64,000 bases of DNA from Bursaphelenchus xylophilus (lineage: Eukaryota > Nematoda > Chromadorea > Rhabditida > Aphelenchoididae): contig CAJFCV020000005.1 of the NCBI GenBank assembly GCA_904066235.2, positions 12,395,501 to 12,459,500 of the forward strand. Direction: 5' to 3'. Below, one piece after another: positions 34,381 to 45,125 of the stretch. The stretch's first letter is position 1. Each line of letters begins with the position of its first letter. A program made the position numbers and the translations under genes. The notes beneath the pieces were generated by a model that was given only the letters and a program-made list of their open reading frames with translations, was not told where the DNA came from and did not search any database.

Positions 34381-36631
34381 CTAATTGTCATCGGATGCAG
34401 AAGACTGGGTGTTTTCCGCCGTGCTCTTCTTCCCCTTGGTTTTTTTGCCAGCTTTAGACTGCTTCTTGTCAGGCTTGATCTTTCCTTTCGAAGCCTTGCC
34501 CGGTTTCTTGACTTTGGTCTTCAACCGTTCCGTTTCCTTGCTTTCAAAGGACTTCTCAGCCGCCGACTCCTGTGATTCGGCCGGAACTTTCGTCTTCTTC
34601 TTCTGGGGTTTAACGGGTTCCGGTTCCGGCTCTGTCATGGACTGCTCCTCAGCAGATTTTTCCTCAACAACTTTAGTCTTGGTTTTGGTGTGTTTCTTTT
34701 CCTTGTTTAGAACGGATTGGTCAACCACCGATTCGGTCTTATCTTCCACAACTTTGGTCTTCGTCTTGGGCTTGACCAGTTCCGTTTTCTTTTTGTTTAG
34801 AGCCGATTCCTCGGCCGCCGATTCGGTTTTTTCCTTCACAACCTCACCCTTCTTCTTGGCTTTCTGTTTCGTTTCCTGGTTTTCAACGTAGTGGAGCAGG
34901 AGAACCGATGGACGCATATCTTCTTTCGCATCGCTTTTGAGGTTCGCTGAAAATGAAATTGAGACAACATTTTTGAAAAGCAATAAAAAGAATCAAAATA
35001 TGACCGAGCAAATTGAACAATCCGATTAATAAAGTTTAATAAAAATCTGCCCGATCCTCTGAACCTGACCTGTTTTCTGATCAATATGCCTGGTATTGCG
35101 ACCGATCTGACCGGCCGGACGAGATCGAGCAAAAATTTTGATAGGTTAAGTTAGTAGTCAAACTAATAATAAACCAGCGCTACGTCTTTTCGGGTTAGCG
35201 ACAGTTCGGGTCAACGACACTATGGATTGCGTAGGTCGTCGTTGTATGCATGGGGGAGGCTAGGAGAAGGCTTAGTAAGCAGAAATAATAAGATTGATCG
35301 AGATATTTTACATGTACTCACATCAACGATCTCCAGATAAAAGTAACGGATCTTTGTTTTTTTTTGACGTTTGTGTTACGATAACTCAAGGTAAATAAAA
35401 CTAACGTAGAAATAGCTAAAATTAAAAAAAGCGGACATATTGCAAGTCTTCGCCAAGTCTCCGCCGAGCCTTCGCCGAGCGTCCGCCGACCATTCAACGG
35501 CTTTGACAACCTTTTTTATGTATCCACTTGCCTACGCCCCGTATTGGTCGACTTTGTGCTGACCCGAACTGTCGTCGCTCCGAAAAGTCGGGACGCGAGT
35601 CAAAGTCAATCAAACCAAAATAATCGCCTACCGTACTGTTCTTCGGCTCTGTTCAAAAATTCAGCATAGTCGGCCGGAGGCTTTTCTTTCTTGACAATCT
35701 GTTTCTCCTCTTCGAGGGTGAGGTGCTTTTGTTTTTCTTTCAACGCGCTCTTAGCGTCAACATTTCCAAACTCGCTAAGCTTTACAGACGGCGGCGCCGG
35801 ATCGGGCCCTTTTCCTTTCTTGTTTCGAGGATACTGAAAAGAGCGATTTATTGGAACAAAAATAAAAAGACAAAATTGTAAAACCTACGAGCAGACTGTT
35901 CGGTTTGTTGGGGTTAAAGTGACGCCATGCAGCAGGGAATGGGTCACCCAGACGATGCTGGCGCATTTCCCAACGTTCGCCAACCGGGACAAATATGTGA
36001 ATATACGTTTTAGCGACACCGCTACCAGGAGGCTGAAAAAAAACATAAAATCTAAAGTCTTTGCGTTGTTATGTGCTAGAAAACTCGCTTCTGTAACGTC
36101 TATGTTCTAATCAACATGTGTCGGAAACTTGCTTTCTGGACCGTTTTGGTATCCGTCTTCTTTACTGTTTTGGCGTCCGTTTCCTTGATCGTTTTCGGGT
36201 CCGTTTCCTTGTTCGTTTTCGGGTCCGTTTCCTTGTTCGTTTTCGGGTCCGCTGTCTTGCCCGTTTTCGGGTCCGCTTTCTGGGGCGCTGCCTTGGCTGG
36301 GGCTGCTGGGGCTGCTGACGCGGCCAAGGGCTTGCCGCCTGCATTTTTCGCAGCTTCAGGATCGATCGCCTTCCCAGGCTTACTTTTACGTTTCTGAAAA
36401 TTAAAACCCATTTCAAGAAATGATGACTTTTTCGAAACGAAAGTCAAGAAAAAAGAAAAACCTTACGCTGCTATACCAAAGGTAGATGACCAAAAAATTG
36501 TGGGCGCAAATTACCATCACAGTAATAATTCCAACAAAAGTGAAGACTCCTACAGCCCAAGGTGCGATTTTGTTTTTCTTCGAGGCCTCCGCGGAGAGGA
36601 ATTTTAAGCCTCGGTCTACGGAGTTTTCCAT
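34381..36631 (-). CDS. Single-pass membrane protein with lysine-rich tail, family member A
   Basis: Exons in transcript order are 36631-36467, 36393-36166, 36032-35889, 35833-35632 and 34946-34381; phases match and give 434 residues. A short N-terminus precedes one membrane segment (about residues 27-51, VGVFTFVGIITVMVICAHNF). The long tail holds near-perfect DPKTNKET repeats, a region shared with members B and C (LNRAEEQYGANL ... MRPSVLLLHYVENQ) and a very Lys/Glu-rich C-terminus. A 48-residue exon (PPGSGVAKTYIHIFVPVGER onward) is absent from B and C. The frame remains open upstream of the Met at 36631, so the start is not certain. The function is unknown; the tail suggests a cytoplasmic scaffold. 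An R1 repeat sits in the last intron. Confidence 0.7.
35200..35600 (+). repeat. Dispersed repeat family R1, copy 2 (intronic)
   Basis: It shares GGGGGAGGCTAGGAGAAGG, CTTCGCCAAGTCTCCGCCGA, GACCATTCAACGGC and GACCCGAACTGTCG blocks with the other copies. It lies in the last intron of membrane-protein gene A. Confidence 0.6.
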
Positions 36632-37053
36632 CGCTTCGACCGGTCGGCAGAGGGTCGAATTGCAAGTGACGCAAGTTTCAAAAGCAAAAAAAATCAAACA
36701 AGCCAATCTCTCATACACTTAGGGCCAAATTTGCATAAAAATCGAATTTTCGCTCATTCGGCGGTATTTTCATTCATGAGGAAGGTTGGTTGATCGCTCC
36801 ATGACGCATCAAAGTTCAAATTTCCAAAGATTTTCAATTTTTTCGAGATTTGCGTAATCAAAATTTGGAATCATGGGAATTTCTAATTTTCAGGTCGAAA
36901 AGCACGAGAGAAAAAAGGAAAATTTTGATGGACCGGTCGTTTTTCCTCACAAATGAAACCTTTGAAGGCTTACAATTAGTTAGCAGAAATGGCAAGAAAT
37001 TGACTACAATTTGTGTATCAAACTTTATGGAGTCTTTAATACAATTTGCAAAA

Positions 37054-37190
37054 TTATTGTTCTTCAGGTAGATCGTCCTCTGACTTGGGCTTCTTGCTGC
37101 TTGATTTTGCGGAGCTTTCGGCCTGCGTCGGCTTCGAAGTTGCGGCATTCTTATCGGCTGGAGTTTTGGCCTTTTTCCCGGCTTCAGTTG
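37054..37190 (-). pseudogene. Remnant of the last exon of a membrane-protein gene
   Basis: It matches the last 45 codons of members B and C (EAGKKAKTPADKNAATSKPT to DDLPEEQ and the stop) almost exactly. At 37190 it runs directly into the Ser/Gly-rich gene, which has the opposite orientation. All upstream exons are gone. Confidence 0.8.
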
Positions 37191-37711
37191 CGGCTGACAG
37201 ATTTGGTTCATCAACTGGAGCCATCGGGTCGTCATTTGATCGGTCGGCCAGTGTCGGTGCTGATGGAGCCTCTGTAGCTGCTGGATCATTCACTGGAGCC
37301 TCTGGTTCTGCCGATTCCTCAAGATTCTCCGGGGCTGAGATCGGCACAACTGGCGGATCTTCAAGTTCTTCTTCATTTAGCGGCTCCAGCTTTTCAGCTG
37401 ATGCTCCAGTGGCAACAGGATCTTCGGGAAGTCAAATTGAGGTCACCGGAACCTCCGAGACGGACTCCGGCGCTGCTGGAGCCTCTTCAACGTCCTTCGA
37501 ACGCACTGAATTTACCAAAATTTCGAGTCCAAGTAGCTCCGCTGTCTCTTCCTCCGCTGGGCTACCTCCCCGAATGGATGGAATTGCTCCGGACGCCGCC
37601 TCAGGCGCTGGATTGGATGTTGAAAAAAGCTCGCATGGCGTGAGTGTTGCCGAACGAACTGGCAGTGGATTTGATGACAAACAAGTGAGAAGAGAAAGAG
37701 CCAATTCGTAA
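37191..37711 (+). pseudogene. Ser/Gly-rich secreted protein, 5'-truncated copy
   Basis: From 37191 to the stop at 37711 it is essentially identical to the 3' two thirds of the intact gene in unit 2. The signal-peptide exon and the start of exon 2 were removed by the deletion, so no secreted product can be made from this copy. Confidence 0.75.
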
Positions 37712-37801
37712 AGAGTCTAAAGAATTTATTTGCATTAAAAAAAGAAAAATTGAAATAAATTTTTTTTTGGTGTTCAAAAATGTTCTGAACGCGTTATGCA
37801 T

Positions 37802-38643
37802 CTAAACGGCGGTAACGTCAACATTCTTGAAGATGCAGGCCTTGTCATCGCCGTCTTGTCCGACCTTGTAAGAGCCCACTCCTTTTGGCTCAACTTTGTT
37901 GTCGTTGACTCCTTGGAAGTTTTCGCAAGCCACACCGCCGGCTGGGACTTTGATATTGCTGAAGGTTGCAGTGTCGCCGTAATTACCGTTGATACCGGCG
38001 AGAACCAACATCTTGCCAGAAACGGTGACACCATCCATAACGACGTGACGATCGAATCCGTTGTTAACGCAGTTTCCGCAAGAGCGGTAGAGTTTTCCGA
38101 TGTCTTGGGCCTAAATGCAAGGAATAAACGTTACAAAAAAATTTTGTTAAAGACAAAATCAAAGAGTATTTTGGAAGTGTTGAACTCTTCCCAACCTACA
38201 TCAAAGTTCTTGATGGTAACAGTGCCGCCTCCGTTGTGTTGGAAGACCTTGTCGTCAGCGTTCTTTGCTCCTCCGCCAATGATGTTGTACTTGTCCGAAG
38301 CCTTGCCTTTGAAAGTAGCGGCATCTTCTCCAACGTCCTCCCAGAAGACATTTATGATGTCACAAGATCCCAAGCAGTGGATACCGTCGGCTGCTGGGGT
38401 GCTAATCACAACGTTCTTGATGGAAGCTCCTGCTTCCAGTTCAAAAATGGGGTCTTGTCCTTCTGCTTGGTCACCACCGCCAAAGCCGCTGACAAATCTT
38501 TGGTTCTTTCCGTCGAAGACTTGACCGGCTTTAATCACCATCTTCTTTGGGACTTTAGTCGACCCAGAAGGGTTGGGCCAAGCAGCTGCATCGACCGCTA
38601 CACCAGCTGTAATTGCCAAAACTGCAAGGGAGAACAAGGCCAT
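37802..38643 (-). CDS. Pectate lyase, polysaccharide lyase family 3, copy 1
   Basis: Exons 38643-38200 and 38110-37802 join in phase 0 to give 250 residues. Residues 1-20 are a signal peptide ([20 protein letters not shown]). The catalytic domain shows the PL3 blocks: [56 protein letters not shown] and [10 protein letters not shown]. The conserved acidic and Lys/Arg residues of the family's calcium and substrate site lie in these blocks. PL3 enzymes cleave de-esterified pectin by beta-elimination. In plant- and fungus-feeding nematodes they are secreted from the pharyngeal glands, and the family is generally considered to have been acquired by horizontal transfer. The gene is convergent with the Ser/Gly-rich gene (91 bases between stops). 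Codon use is more biased and GC-richer than in its neighbours. Confidence 0.95.
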
Positions 38644-39321
38644 TTTTGATACCGAACACCAACTTGATGAATAAACCAAAAATTTGCGGGCTTTTATACA
38701 CAAACGTTGAACGTCTGAACAGTTTTGTAACCTTTAAAAAGCCACGTAATTTAGTATTGGTTAAGCTGGCGCAGAAAGGAATATCAAAATAACGCACTCC
38801 TACGATAACCGATGATCAGACAGCCCAACAAGACCTATTTGAACAGCGCAGCTAGAAAAAAGTAGGGATCTCGGTAGTGAAAAGTACAAAAAACAAATGT
38901 GTGAGCATCCAACATGACGGGTGGTTTAGTATGTAGGTCACATACCAGGAAGGTTTTTTTAGCCGGGGTCTTCGTCCTTTGGCGATAATTTCGGTATCTG
39001 ACTTTCGGCCGTGGAATGGAATGCTCGATTCGATCGAAGACAAAAAGGGAACGAACTTACTTTAGAACGAAAAGTTGCGATGCCAATGAAAATAAAACGC
39101 AATGCCATGAGTTCGGTGGAAAATTTGTTCATTGCTAGGAGTGTTTATTTAGTTTACGGTCAACCATAGTATGACGTCGGGTTGAACTTTTTTACTTCGG
39201 TCTTTTTGATGCATTTCGTCGCGAGTTTTTTTAGCTATCAGCAAATTTTCAAGATTATCTTTGGTTATCCTTCCTGCGCGGTGGTTATGTTTGTTTATTG
39301 TTTCCTTTGCGTTTCACCACC

Positions 39322-39471
39322 GCACGGCATTCTGTACTTTTGGGACACAACCGGACGCAATCTCGGCCTTGAACGGCTAGCGAGCAATGTATTAAAGAAG
39401 GAGGTCCACTTTGAAAAAATAGAAAAGAATCGGGGAGACCGGTTGTGTCCCAAAAGTACAGAATGCCGTGC
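39322..39471. repeat. Perfect 33 bp hairpin in unit 1
   Basis: A 33-base sequence at 39322-39354 (starting GCACGGCATTCTG) has its exact reverse complement at 39439-39471 around an 84-base loop. The same hairpin is conserved in unit 2 at 45799-45831 and 45916-45948. It may be a tiny MITE or a transcribed hairpin. Confidence 0.7.
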
Positions 39472-39620
39472 ACCGTATTACAGGGTCTTAAAAAAAATGT
39501 GGAGGAAAGTCGGAGGCTCTAACTTCCGGCGGAGCCAGCGCAGAGACTTCATTTTTGGAATACGCATTTTTCGTAATCAAAATTTGGAATCATGGGAATT
39601 TCTATTCTATACTATTAATA

Positions 39621-40540
39621 CAGGGTGGGCCACTCGAAACGGGTAAGTTGTTTCTTTGAATTTCTCCGCGGAGACTCCGCCGATTTTCCCGAAATTTAGA
39701 TTTTTCTGTAGCTGAGACCCGCCATTTTTAACCGATTGAATTTCAAAAAAATATGTTTTGAATTGACCTTTCTATGCCTTCCCAAAGTTTCGAAGAATTA
39801 TTTTCGAGCCGAAACCGCTAAAACTTTGAAAATTTTTGGAATGATTTTCAATTGACTTTCTCGGACTTCGAAAATTTTTGGCTTTTTTTGGTAAAATCGA
39901 GAGGTAAAAAAGTTGCGTATCCTCTCTCTAAACTTGCTTAAAGCAAGTTGAAAGTAAAAATAGTGTTGTCTGCGTTACCGTAGGGCACGAACTTTCAAAA
40001 AAAAAAACCAATTTTTTTAACAATTGGTAAAGTCCACACAATTGGCTACGAACCCCAGCTCCAAGCCGTTGAGGCTTGGAGCCCAGCCCGATTAAAGCTT
40101 AACGATGTTCACGATCTGCAATTCGAGCTGTTCACGACTCTCAAAGCTCATAAAAGTTTGTGCTGTGAGATGAGGTGGGCATTTCGAACTCAGATAGAAA
40201 TATTAATAATCAGTTCGTCAAATAAAAATGTTTTTACAACAATATTTTATGGTTATCTGAGGTAAAACTAAGAAAATTTCACCCAAAAACTCGAAAAAAT
40301 GACCAAGTTTTCAAAATCATTCCAAAAATTTTCAAAGTTTTAGCGGTTTCGGCTCGAAAATAATTCTTCGAAACTTTGGGAAGGCATAGAAAGGTCAATT
40401 CAAAATATATTTTTTTGAAATTCAATCGGTTAAAAATGGCGGGTCTCAGCTCCAGAAAAATCTTAATTTCGGGAAAATCGGCGGAGTCTCCGCGGAGAAA
40501 TTCAAAGAAACAACTTACCCGTTTCGAGTGGCCCACCCTG
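39621..40540. mobile_element. TA-flanked inverted-repeat element of 920 bp
   Basis: Terminal inverted repeats of more than 200 bases begin CAGGGTGGGCCACTCGAAAC and end with the mirror GTTTCGAGTGGCCCACCCTG, flanked by TA on both sides. There is no transposase frame. The termini belong to the CAGGGTGGGCC group also seen at 16957. Paralogous empty sites lie at about 36885 and 46080. A diverged single arm of the same family lies at 48115-48345. Confidence 0.75.
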
Positions 40541-40715
40541 TATAATAATTTCCAGGTCGAAAAGGACGAGAGAAAAAAAAATTTTTTTGATGGACCGGTC
40601 GTTTTTCCTCAGCAATGAAGTCTTTGAAGGCTTACAATTAGTTAGCAGAAATGGCAAGAAATTGACTACAATTTGTGTATCAAACTTTATGGAGTCTTTA
40701 ATACAATTTGCAAAA

Positions 40716-42890
40716 TTATTGTTCTTCGGGTAGATCGTCCTCTGACTTGGGCTTCTTGCTGCTTGACTTTGCGGAGCTTTCGGCCTGCGTCGGCTTCGAA
40801 GTTGCGGCATTCTTATCGGCTGGAGTTTTGGCCTTTTTCCCGGCTTCAGTTGCTGCCTTCTCGGCTGCCAGACGTTCTGCCTCTTTTCTTTTAATGTAGC
40901 TCAAAAGCAACACCGCTGGACGCATGCCTTGGCGCGCATCGGGAGGGAGGTTTGCTGAAAAAGGAATATTGTGGCGAGAGATCAAATATATTTATAATAT
41001 AGCTACTGGGGACTTGGCTAACTGCTTTATCATTGTGATTGGCCAAGCAGCCAATTTGACCGGCCAATTTCAAAATTTAACCGGTAAACCGACGCTTGTA
41101 CATATTTCGAACATTAACGTTTGGGCTACACCGATCAAGTTTGTAAGATATTTTCAAATAGACTGGTCAAATCTGCATCCAACTCGAAACTAATAACATT
41201 CAAGTTCACCTACCGTATTGTTCTTCGGCCCTTTTGAGAAATTCAGCGTGATTGGCCGGTGGTTTTTCTTTCTTCATAACCTCCTGCTCTTGTTCTGAAG
41301 TAAGGTGCTGCTGCGTTTCTTTTAGAGCCTCAGCGGCGTCGATGCTGCCAAAAGCTGAAGGTGAAATCGAAATGGGTTTGGGCTCCTCAAGATGGGTTGC
41401 GAGGTCTTTATCGTCGGGTTTGCGTTCGGGTTTAACATTTGAAACGTCGGCTTTGCTTTTGTCCTCAGCTTTCTCTTTCTTCTTCGGGTCAGGCTTTGGA
41501 GTTGACTTCGGATCTGGCTTCGGAGTTGGCTTCGTACCTGACTTCGGAGTTGGCTTCGTCGGAGTTGAAAGTGGAGCCTTGGCTGGTGGATCTTTTTGTA
41601 GTGCCTGGTTCTTCTCATCTTTCTTGGGATTTTTTCGCTGGAAACAGAGACGCTAAGAATCGCAAGAGTAAAAAAATACGGCGCTACTATTTTTACAGTC
41701 AGCGACAGACTTTAGTACTATTTATTCAGACAAAAGTTGCAGATGCTCGCTTTTTGCCACCAATTTTTGTTTTTTGAATGTTACAATGACTCAGGGCAAA
41801 GAAAACTAACATTATAATAGTAACAGCTATAATAAAAATAAAAAAAAGTGAACGCTTTGCAAGCCTGCGCCAAGTCTCCGCCGACCATCCTTCACCCACT
41901 CACCTAGAGGTGGCAATCGGGCTGGGCCGGCCCGGCCCGGCCCGGCCGGGCCCGGTGATTGGGCAGGGCCGGGCCGGGCCTGAGCAGATTTGAAAAAGCC
42001 CCGGGCCGGCCTGACCGCTTCGGCCCGTCGGCCGGGCCGACACTTTCGGCCCGGCCCGGCCCGGAAGCTAGATAAGTAAAAAAAAATGATGGAAATTAGA
42101 TTAAACCTTTTTTGACTTATACGCTGTTTTACTACCTTTTAAAATTATGTATTTATATGTATATATAACTTATTATGTATATGTAAAATCCCACCCAAAT
42201 ATGCAAGGGTCGGGCAAAAATCTTCGAATTTTTTTATGATAGATTTAAAAATTTCACTGTTTTGATTCCTTGATGTAAATGAAAGTGTTTAAACAGTTTT
42301 TGGTTAACCATGTACCTTATAACGTCCATACTTTTATATAGCTAACTTCCTATAGGATTAAAAAATTTAATACAATCCAACTTTTTGGCTAATTGTAAGG
42401 TTTAGCTACCTGTACGGATGTTCCAGTCATCCGACTAGACTTTTTAATTTCGCGCAGACACACGTAAAAACCTTCTGGAAAGCATAAGAACTTCCAGTAG
42501 AAAGTCCAAAGACTTTTATCCAACTTTTATGTATAGCGGGCCAAACCGGGCCGGGCCGGGCCGGCCTGGGCTTTCATCGGGCCGGGCCGGGCCGGGCCTG
42601 AGCAAATTCGAAAAAGCCCTGGGCCGGCCTGGTCACTGCGGCCCGCGGGCCGGGCCGCAAAAATCGGCCCGGCCCGGCCCGATTGCCACCTCTACACTCA
42701 CCTTACGGTACCAGAACACTACAGCGATTGCACCGTACGCGGCGAGCACGATACCCGTGAGAGACCACACGGTTATCAACACATTTTGAGCCCAAGCTGG
42801 CGTGGGGTAAAGCTGTTCCACGGTGGAAATGAATTCGGAAGCTTCTGTGGTTTCAGGAGCTTGTGTGGTTGTTATTCCCATGATTACCAT
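40716..42890 (-). CDS. Single-pass membrane protein with lysine-rich tail, family member B
   Basis: Exons in transcript order are 42890-42702, 41637-41214 and 40954-40716; phases match and give 283 residues. A short, Thr-rich N-terminus (ITTTQAPETTEASE) precedes one membrane segment (about residues 37-58, LITVWSLTGIVLAAYGAIAV) and a stop-transfer WYRK. The tail has PKPDPKSTPKPDPK-type repeats, a shared helical region (FLKRAEEQYGANLPPDARQG, MRPAVLLLSYIKRKEAERL) and a Lys/Ala/Ser-rich end. No homology known to me; topology is probably type I or III with the tail inside. The first intron begins with a donor that is part of the hAT target duplication. The gene diverges from the Ser/Gly-rich gene with 280 bases between start codons. 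Confidence 0.8.
41905..42694. mobile_element. hAT-type MITE with extremely GC-rich ends
   Basis: Terminal inverted repeats start TAGAGGTGGCAATCGGGC and continue as alternating GGGCC/GGCCC blocks for about 150 bases at each side, around an AT-rich centre without a frame. The 8 bp direct repeats CACTCACC flank it exactly (41897-41904 and 42695-42702), and unit 3 has one copy of CACTCACC and no insert (47421-47428). An 8 bp duplication is the signature of the hAT superfamily. Confidence 0.85.
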
Positions 42891-43170
42891 CTCAGCAAAT
42901 TCGGTCGCCGTGGACCTTCTAACGACCGAAGCCGAGGATGGAGAAATTCAAAATAGCACTTTTTTGTTATTTTTGTTTTTGCAATTTTGAAGAAGAATTT
43001 GAATAAAAATTGATTTTTTCCGATTTTTCCAAATTGGAAACTTTGTCTAATTTTAAAAAGTTGGAAAAAATGTAACACCTTTTTGCGTATTTCGGCATCA
43101 AAAGTTTTCTTCCATTTCCACAGTAGAAGGTAATGTACCTTGTTACAAAGCAAAGACAGCCTAACTACGG

Positions 43171-44214
43171 ATGAAATTGTGTTTGTTACACTTGGTAGGT
43201 GTGATCTGCCAGGCTCGAAAGCTTGACAAAAGTTTTACAGACACGTAGTGGACGTATCTTTACAGATTGGCGAAGGCTCTGTGGAGGCTTCTACGACCAG
43301 AGGCCGTTTTGGGGGCTTAGCTTTTGCGCATGTTTTCAAAATTATGATTTTGAAAACTTGGTAATTTTTCCGAGTTCCTGGATGAAATTTTCTTTTGTAA
43401 AAACTCGCTAATTGTAAGTACATATAATTCCAAGTTTTTGCCAGGTTTCAGCAAACTAAACTACAGAGGTCAAGGCTATCAAGGAGCGTCTTCGCCATCG
43501 TCACTGGGCGGTCAGAGCTACGCTGGGCACGTTGACGATAGATTTGGAGGACAACACGGTTTGGACAGCCGCGCTGAAACCGTTGGAAGCTCGTTTGACC
43601 GATCAGCAGCAGAAGGAGCTGGAGGATCTTCTGGAAGCTCTGTATCAACCACTTTTGAACGTACCGGGGTTTCTACCGGGGGAATTGGTGGCTCGGCTGA
43701 CAGATTTGGTTCATCAACTGGAGCCATCGGGTCGTCATTTGATCGGTCGGCCAGTGTCGGTGCTGATGGAGCCTCTGTAGCTGCTGGATCATTCACTGGA
43801 GCCTCTGGTTCTGCCGATTCCTCAAGATTCTCCGGGGCTGAGATCGGCACAACTGGCGGATCTTCAAGTTCTTCTTCATTTAGCGGCTCCAGCTTTTCAG
43901 CTGATGCTCCAGTGGCAACAGGATCTTCGGGAAGTCAAATTGAGGTCACCGGAACCTCCGAGACGGACTCCGGCGCTGCTGGAGCCTCTTCAACGTCCTT
44001 CGAACGCACTGAATTTACCAAAATTTCGAGTCCAAGTAGCTCCGCTGTCTCTTCCTCCGCTGGGCTACCTCCCCGAATGGATGGAATTGCTCCGGACGCC
44101 GCCTCAGGCGCTGGATTGGATGTTGAAAAAAGCTCGCATGGCGTGAGTGTTGCCGAACGAACTGGCAGTGGATTTGATGACAAACAAGTGAGAAGAGAAA
44201 GAGCCAATTCGTAA
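43171..44214 (+). CDS. Secreted Ser/Gly-rich repeat protein, intact copy
   Basis: A short exon 43171-43198 encodes a leader (MKLCLLHLV). It joins in phase (G|GT) to exon 2 at 43445-44214, giving 265 residues. The mature part is low-complexity Ser/Gly/Ala with imperfect repeats: SSFDRSA occurs twice, FERT twice and FGSSTGAIG once. The end is basic (DDKQVRRERANS). I recognise no domain. The acceptor is TTTTGCCAG and the donor GTGTGA. In another frame the same exon is open for about 80 codons with an amphipathic, Leu-rich translation (about 43532-43780), which weakens the choice of frame; the repeats and the phase match favour this one. The gene is divergent from gene B and convergent with pectate lyase 2 (74 bases), so it could be a gland or cuticle secretion; that is inference. 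Confidence 0.5.
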
Positions 44215-44288
44215 AGAGTCTAAAGAATTTATTTGCTCAAATAAATTTTCTTTTTGGTGTTCAAAAATGTTCTGAACGCGTTACGCAT

Positions 44289-45125
44289 CTAAACGGCGGT
44301 AACGTCAACATTCTTGAAGATGCAGGCCTTGTCATCGCCGTCTTGTCCGACCTTGTAAGAGGCCACTCCTTTTGGCTCAACTTTGTTGTCGTTTACTCCT
44401 TGGAAGTTTTCGCAAGCCACACCGCCGGCTGGGACTTTGATATTGGTGAAGGTTGCAGTGTCGCCGTAATTACCGTTGATACCGGCGAGGACCTTCATCG
44501 GTCCAGTAACGGTGACACCATCCATAACGACGTGACGATCGAATCCGTTGTTAACGCAGTTTCCGCAAGAGCGGTAGAGTTTTCCGATGTCTTGGGCCTA
44601 AACGCAAGGAATTACAAAAAAATTTTGGTAAAGACAAAATCAAAGATTATTTTGGAAGTGTTGAACTATTCCCCAACCTACATCAAAGTTCTTGATGGTA
44701 ACAGTGCCGCCTCCGTTGTGTTGGAAGACCTTGTCGTCAGCGTTCTTTGCTCCTCCGCCAATGATGTTGTACTTGTCCGAAGCCTTGCCTTTGAAAGTAG
44801 CGGCATCTTCTCCAACGTCCTCCCAGAAGACATTTATGATGTCACAAGATCCCAAGCAGTGGATACCGTCGGCTGCTGGGGTGCTAATCACAACATTCTT
44901 GATGGAAGCTCCTGCTTCCAGTTCAAAAATGGGGTCTTGTCCTTCTGCTTGGTCACCACCGCCAAAGCCGCTGACAAATCTTTGGTTCTTTCCGTCGAAG
45001 ACTTGACCGGCTTTAATCACCATCTTCTTTGGGACTTTAGTCGACCCAGAAGGGTTGGGCCAAGCAGCGGCATCGACCGCTACACCAGCTGTAATTGCCA
45101 AAACTGCAAGGGAGAACAAGGCCAT
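44289..45125 (-). CDS. Pectate lyase, polysaccharide lyase family 3, copy 2
   Basis: Exons 45125-44682 and 44597-44289 have the same lengths and phase 0 junction as copy 1 and give 250 residues. The signal peptide and all of exon 1 encode the same protein as copy 1. Differences cluster in exon 2: [12 protein letters not shown] replaces [17 protein letters not shown] replaces TFSNI and GVASYK replaces GVGSYK. All family blocks are intact, so both copies should be active. The intron is two bases shorter and also mutated. Such near-identity means either a recent duplication or gene conversion. Confidence 0.95.

Larger units (their letters stand above)
36853..39570. repeat. Tandem duplication unit 1 (internally deleted)
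   Basis: The unit begins with CGTAATCAAAATTTGGAATC, repeated at about 39571 and 46048. It contains the last exon of a membrane-protein gene, the 3' part of the Ser/Gly-rich gene and an intact pectate lyase. Relative to unit 2 it lacks the segment equivalent to about 40853-43692. Between 38644 and 39570 I see no gene; the shared open frame there (39182 onward) spans a hairpin and lacks splice or domain support. Confidence 0.8.

Noticed and set aside
34385..34891. A 168-codon plus-strand frame rich in Ser, Phe and Leu
   Set aside because: It is antisense to the Lys-rich last exon of membrane protein A.
36116..36397. A Phe/Val-rich hydrophobic plus-strand frame
   Set aside because: It is antisense to the Lys/Thr-repeat exon of membrane protein A.
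39182..39646. A 154-codon open frame in unit 1 and its copy at 45659-46084
   Set aside because: It runs through a perfect hairpin and into the transposon end, lacks a domain and has no splice support.
42529..42789. A Gly/Pro/Arg-rich (collagen-like) frame
   Set aside because: It is the translation of the GGGCC repeats at the end of the hAT element and continues into an antisense exon.
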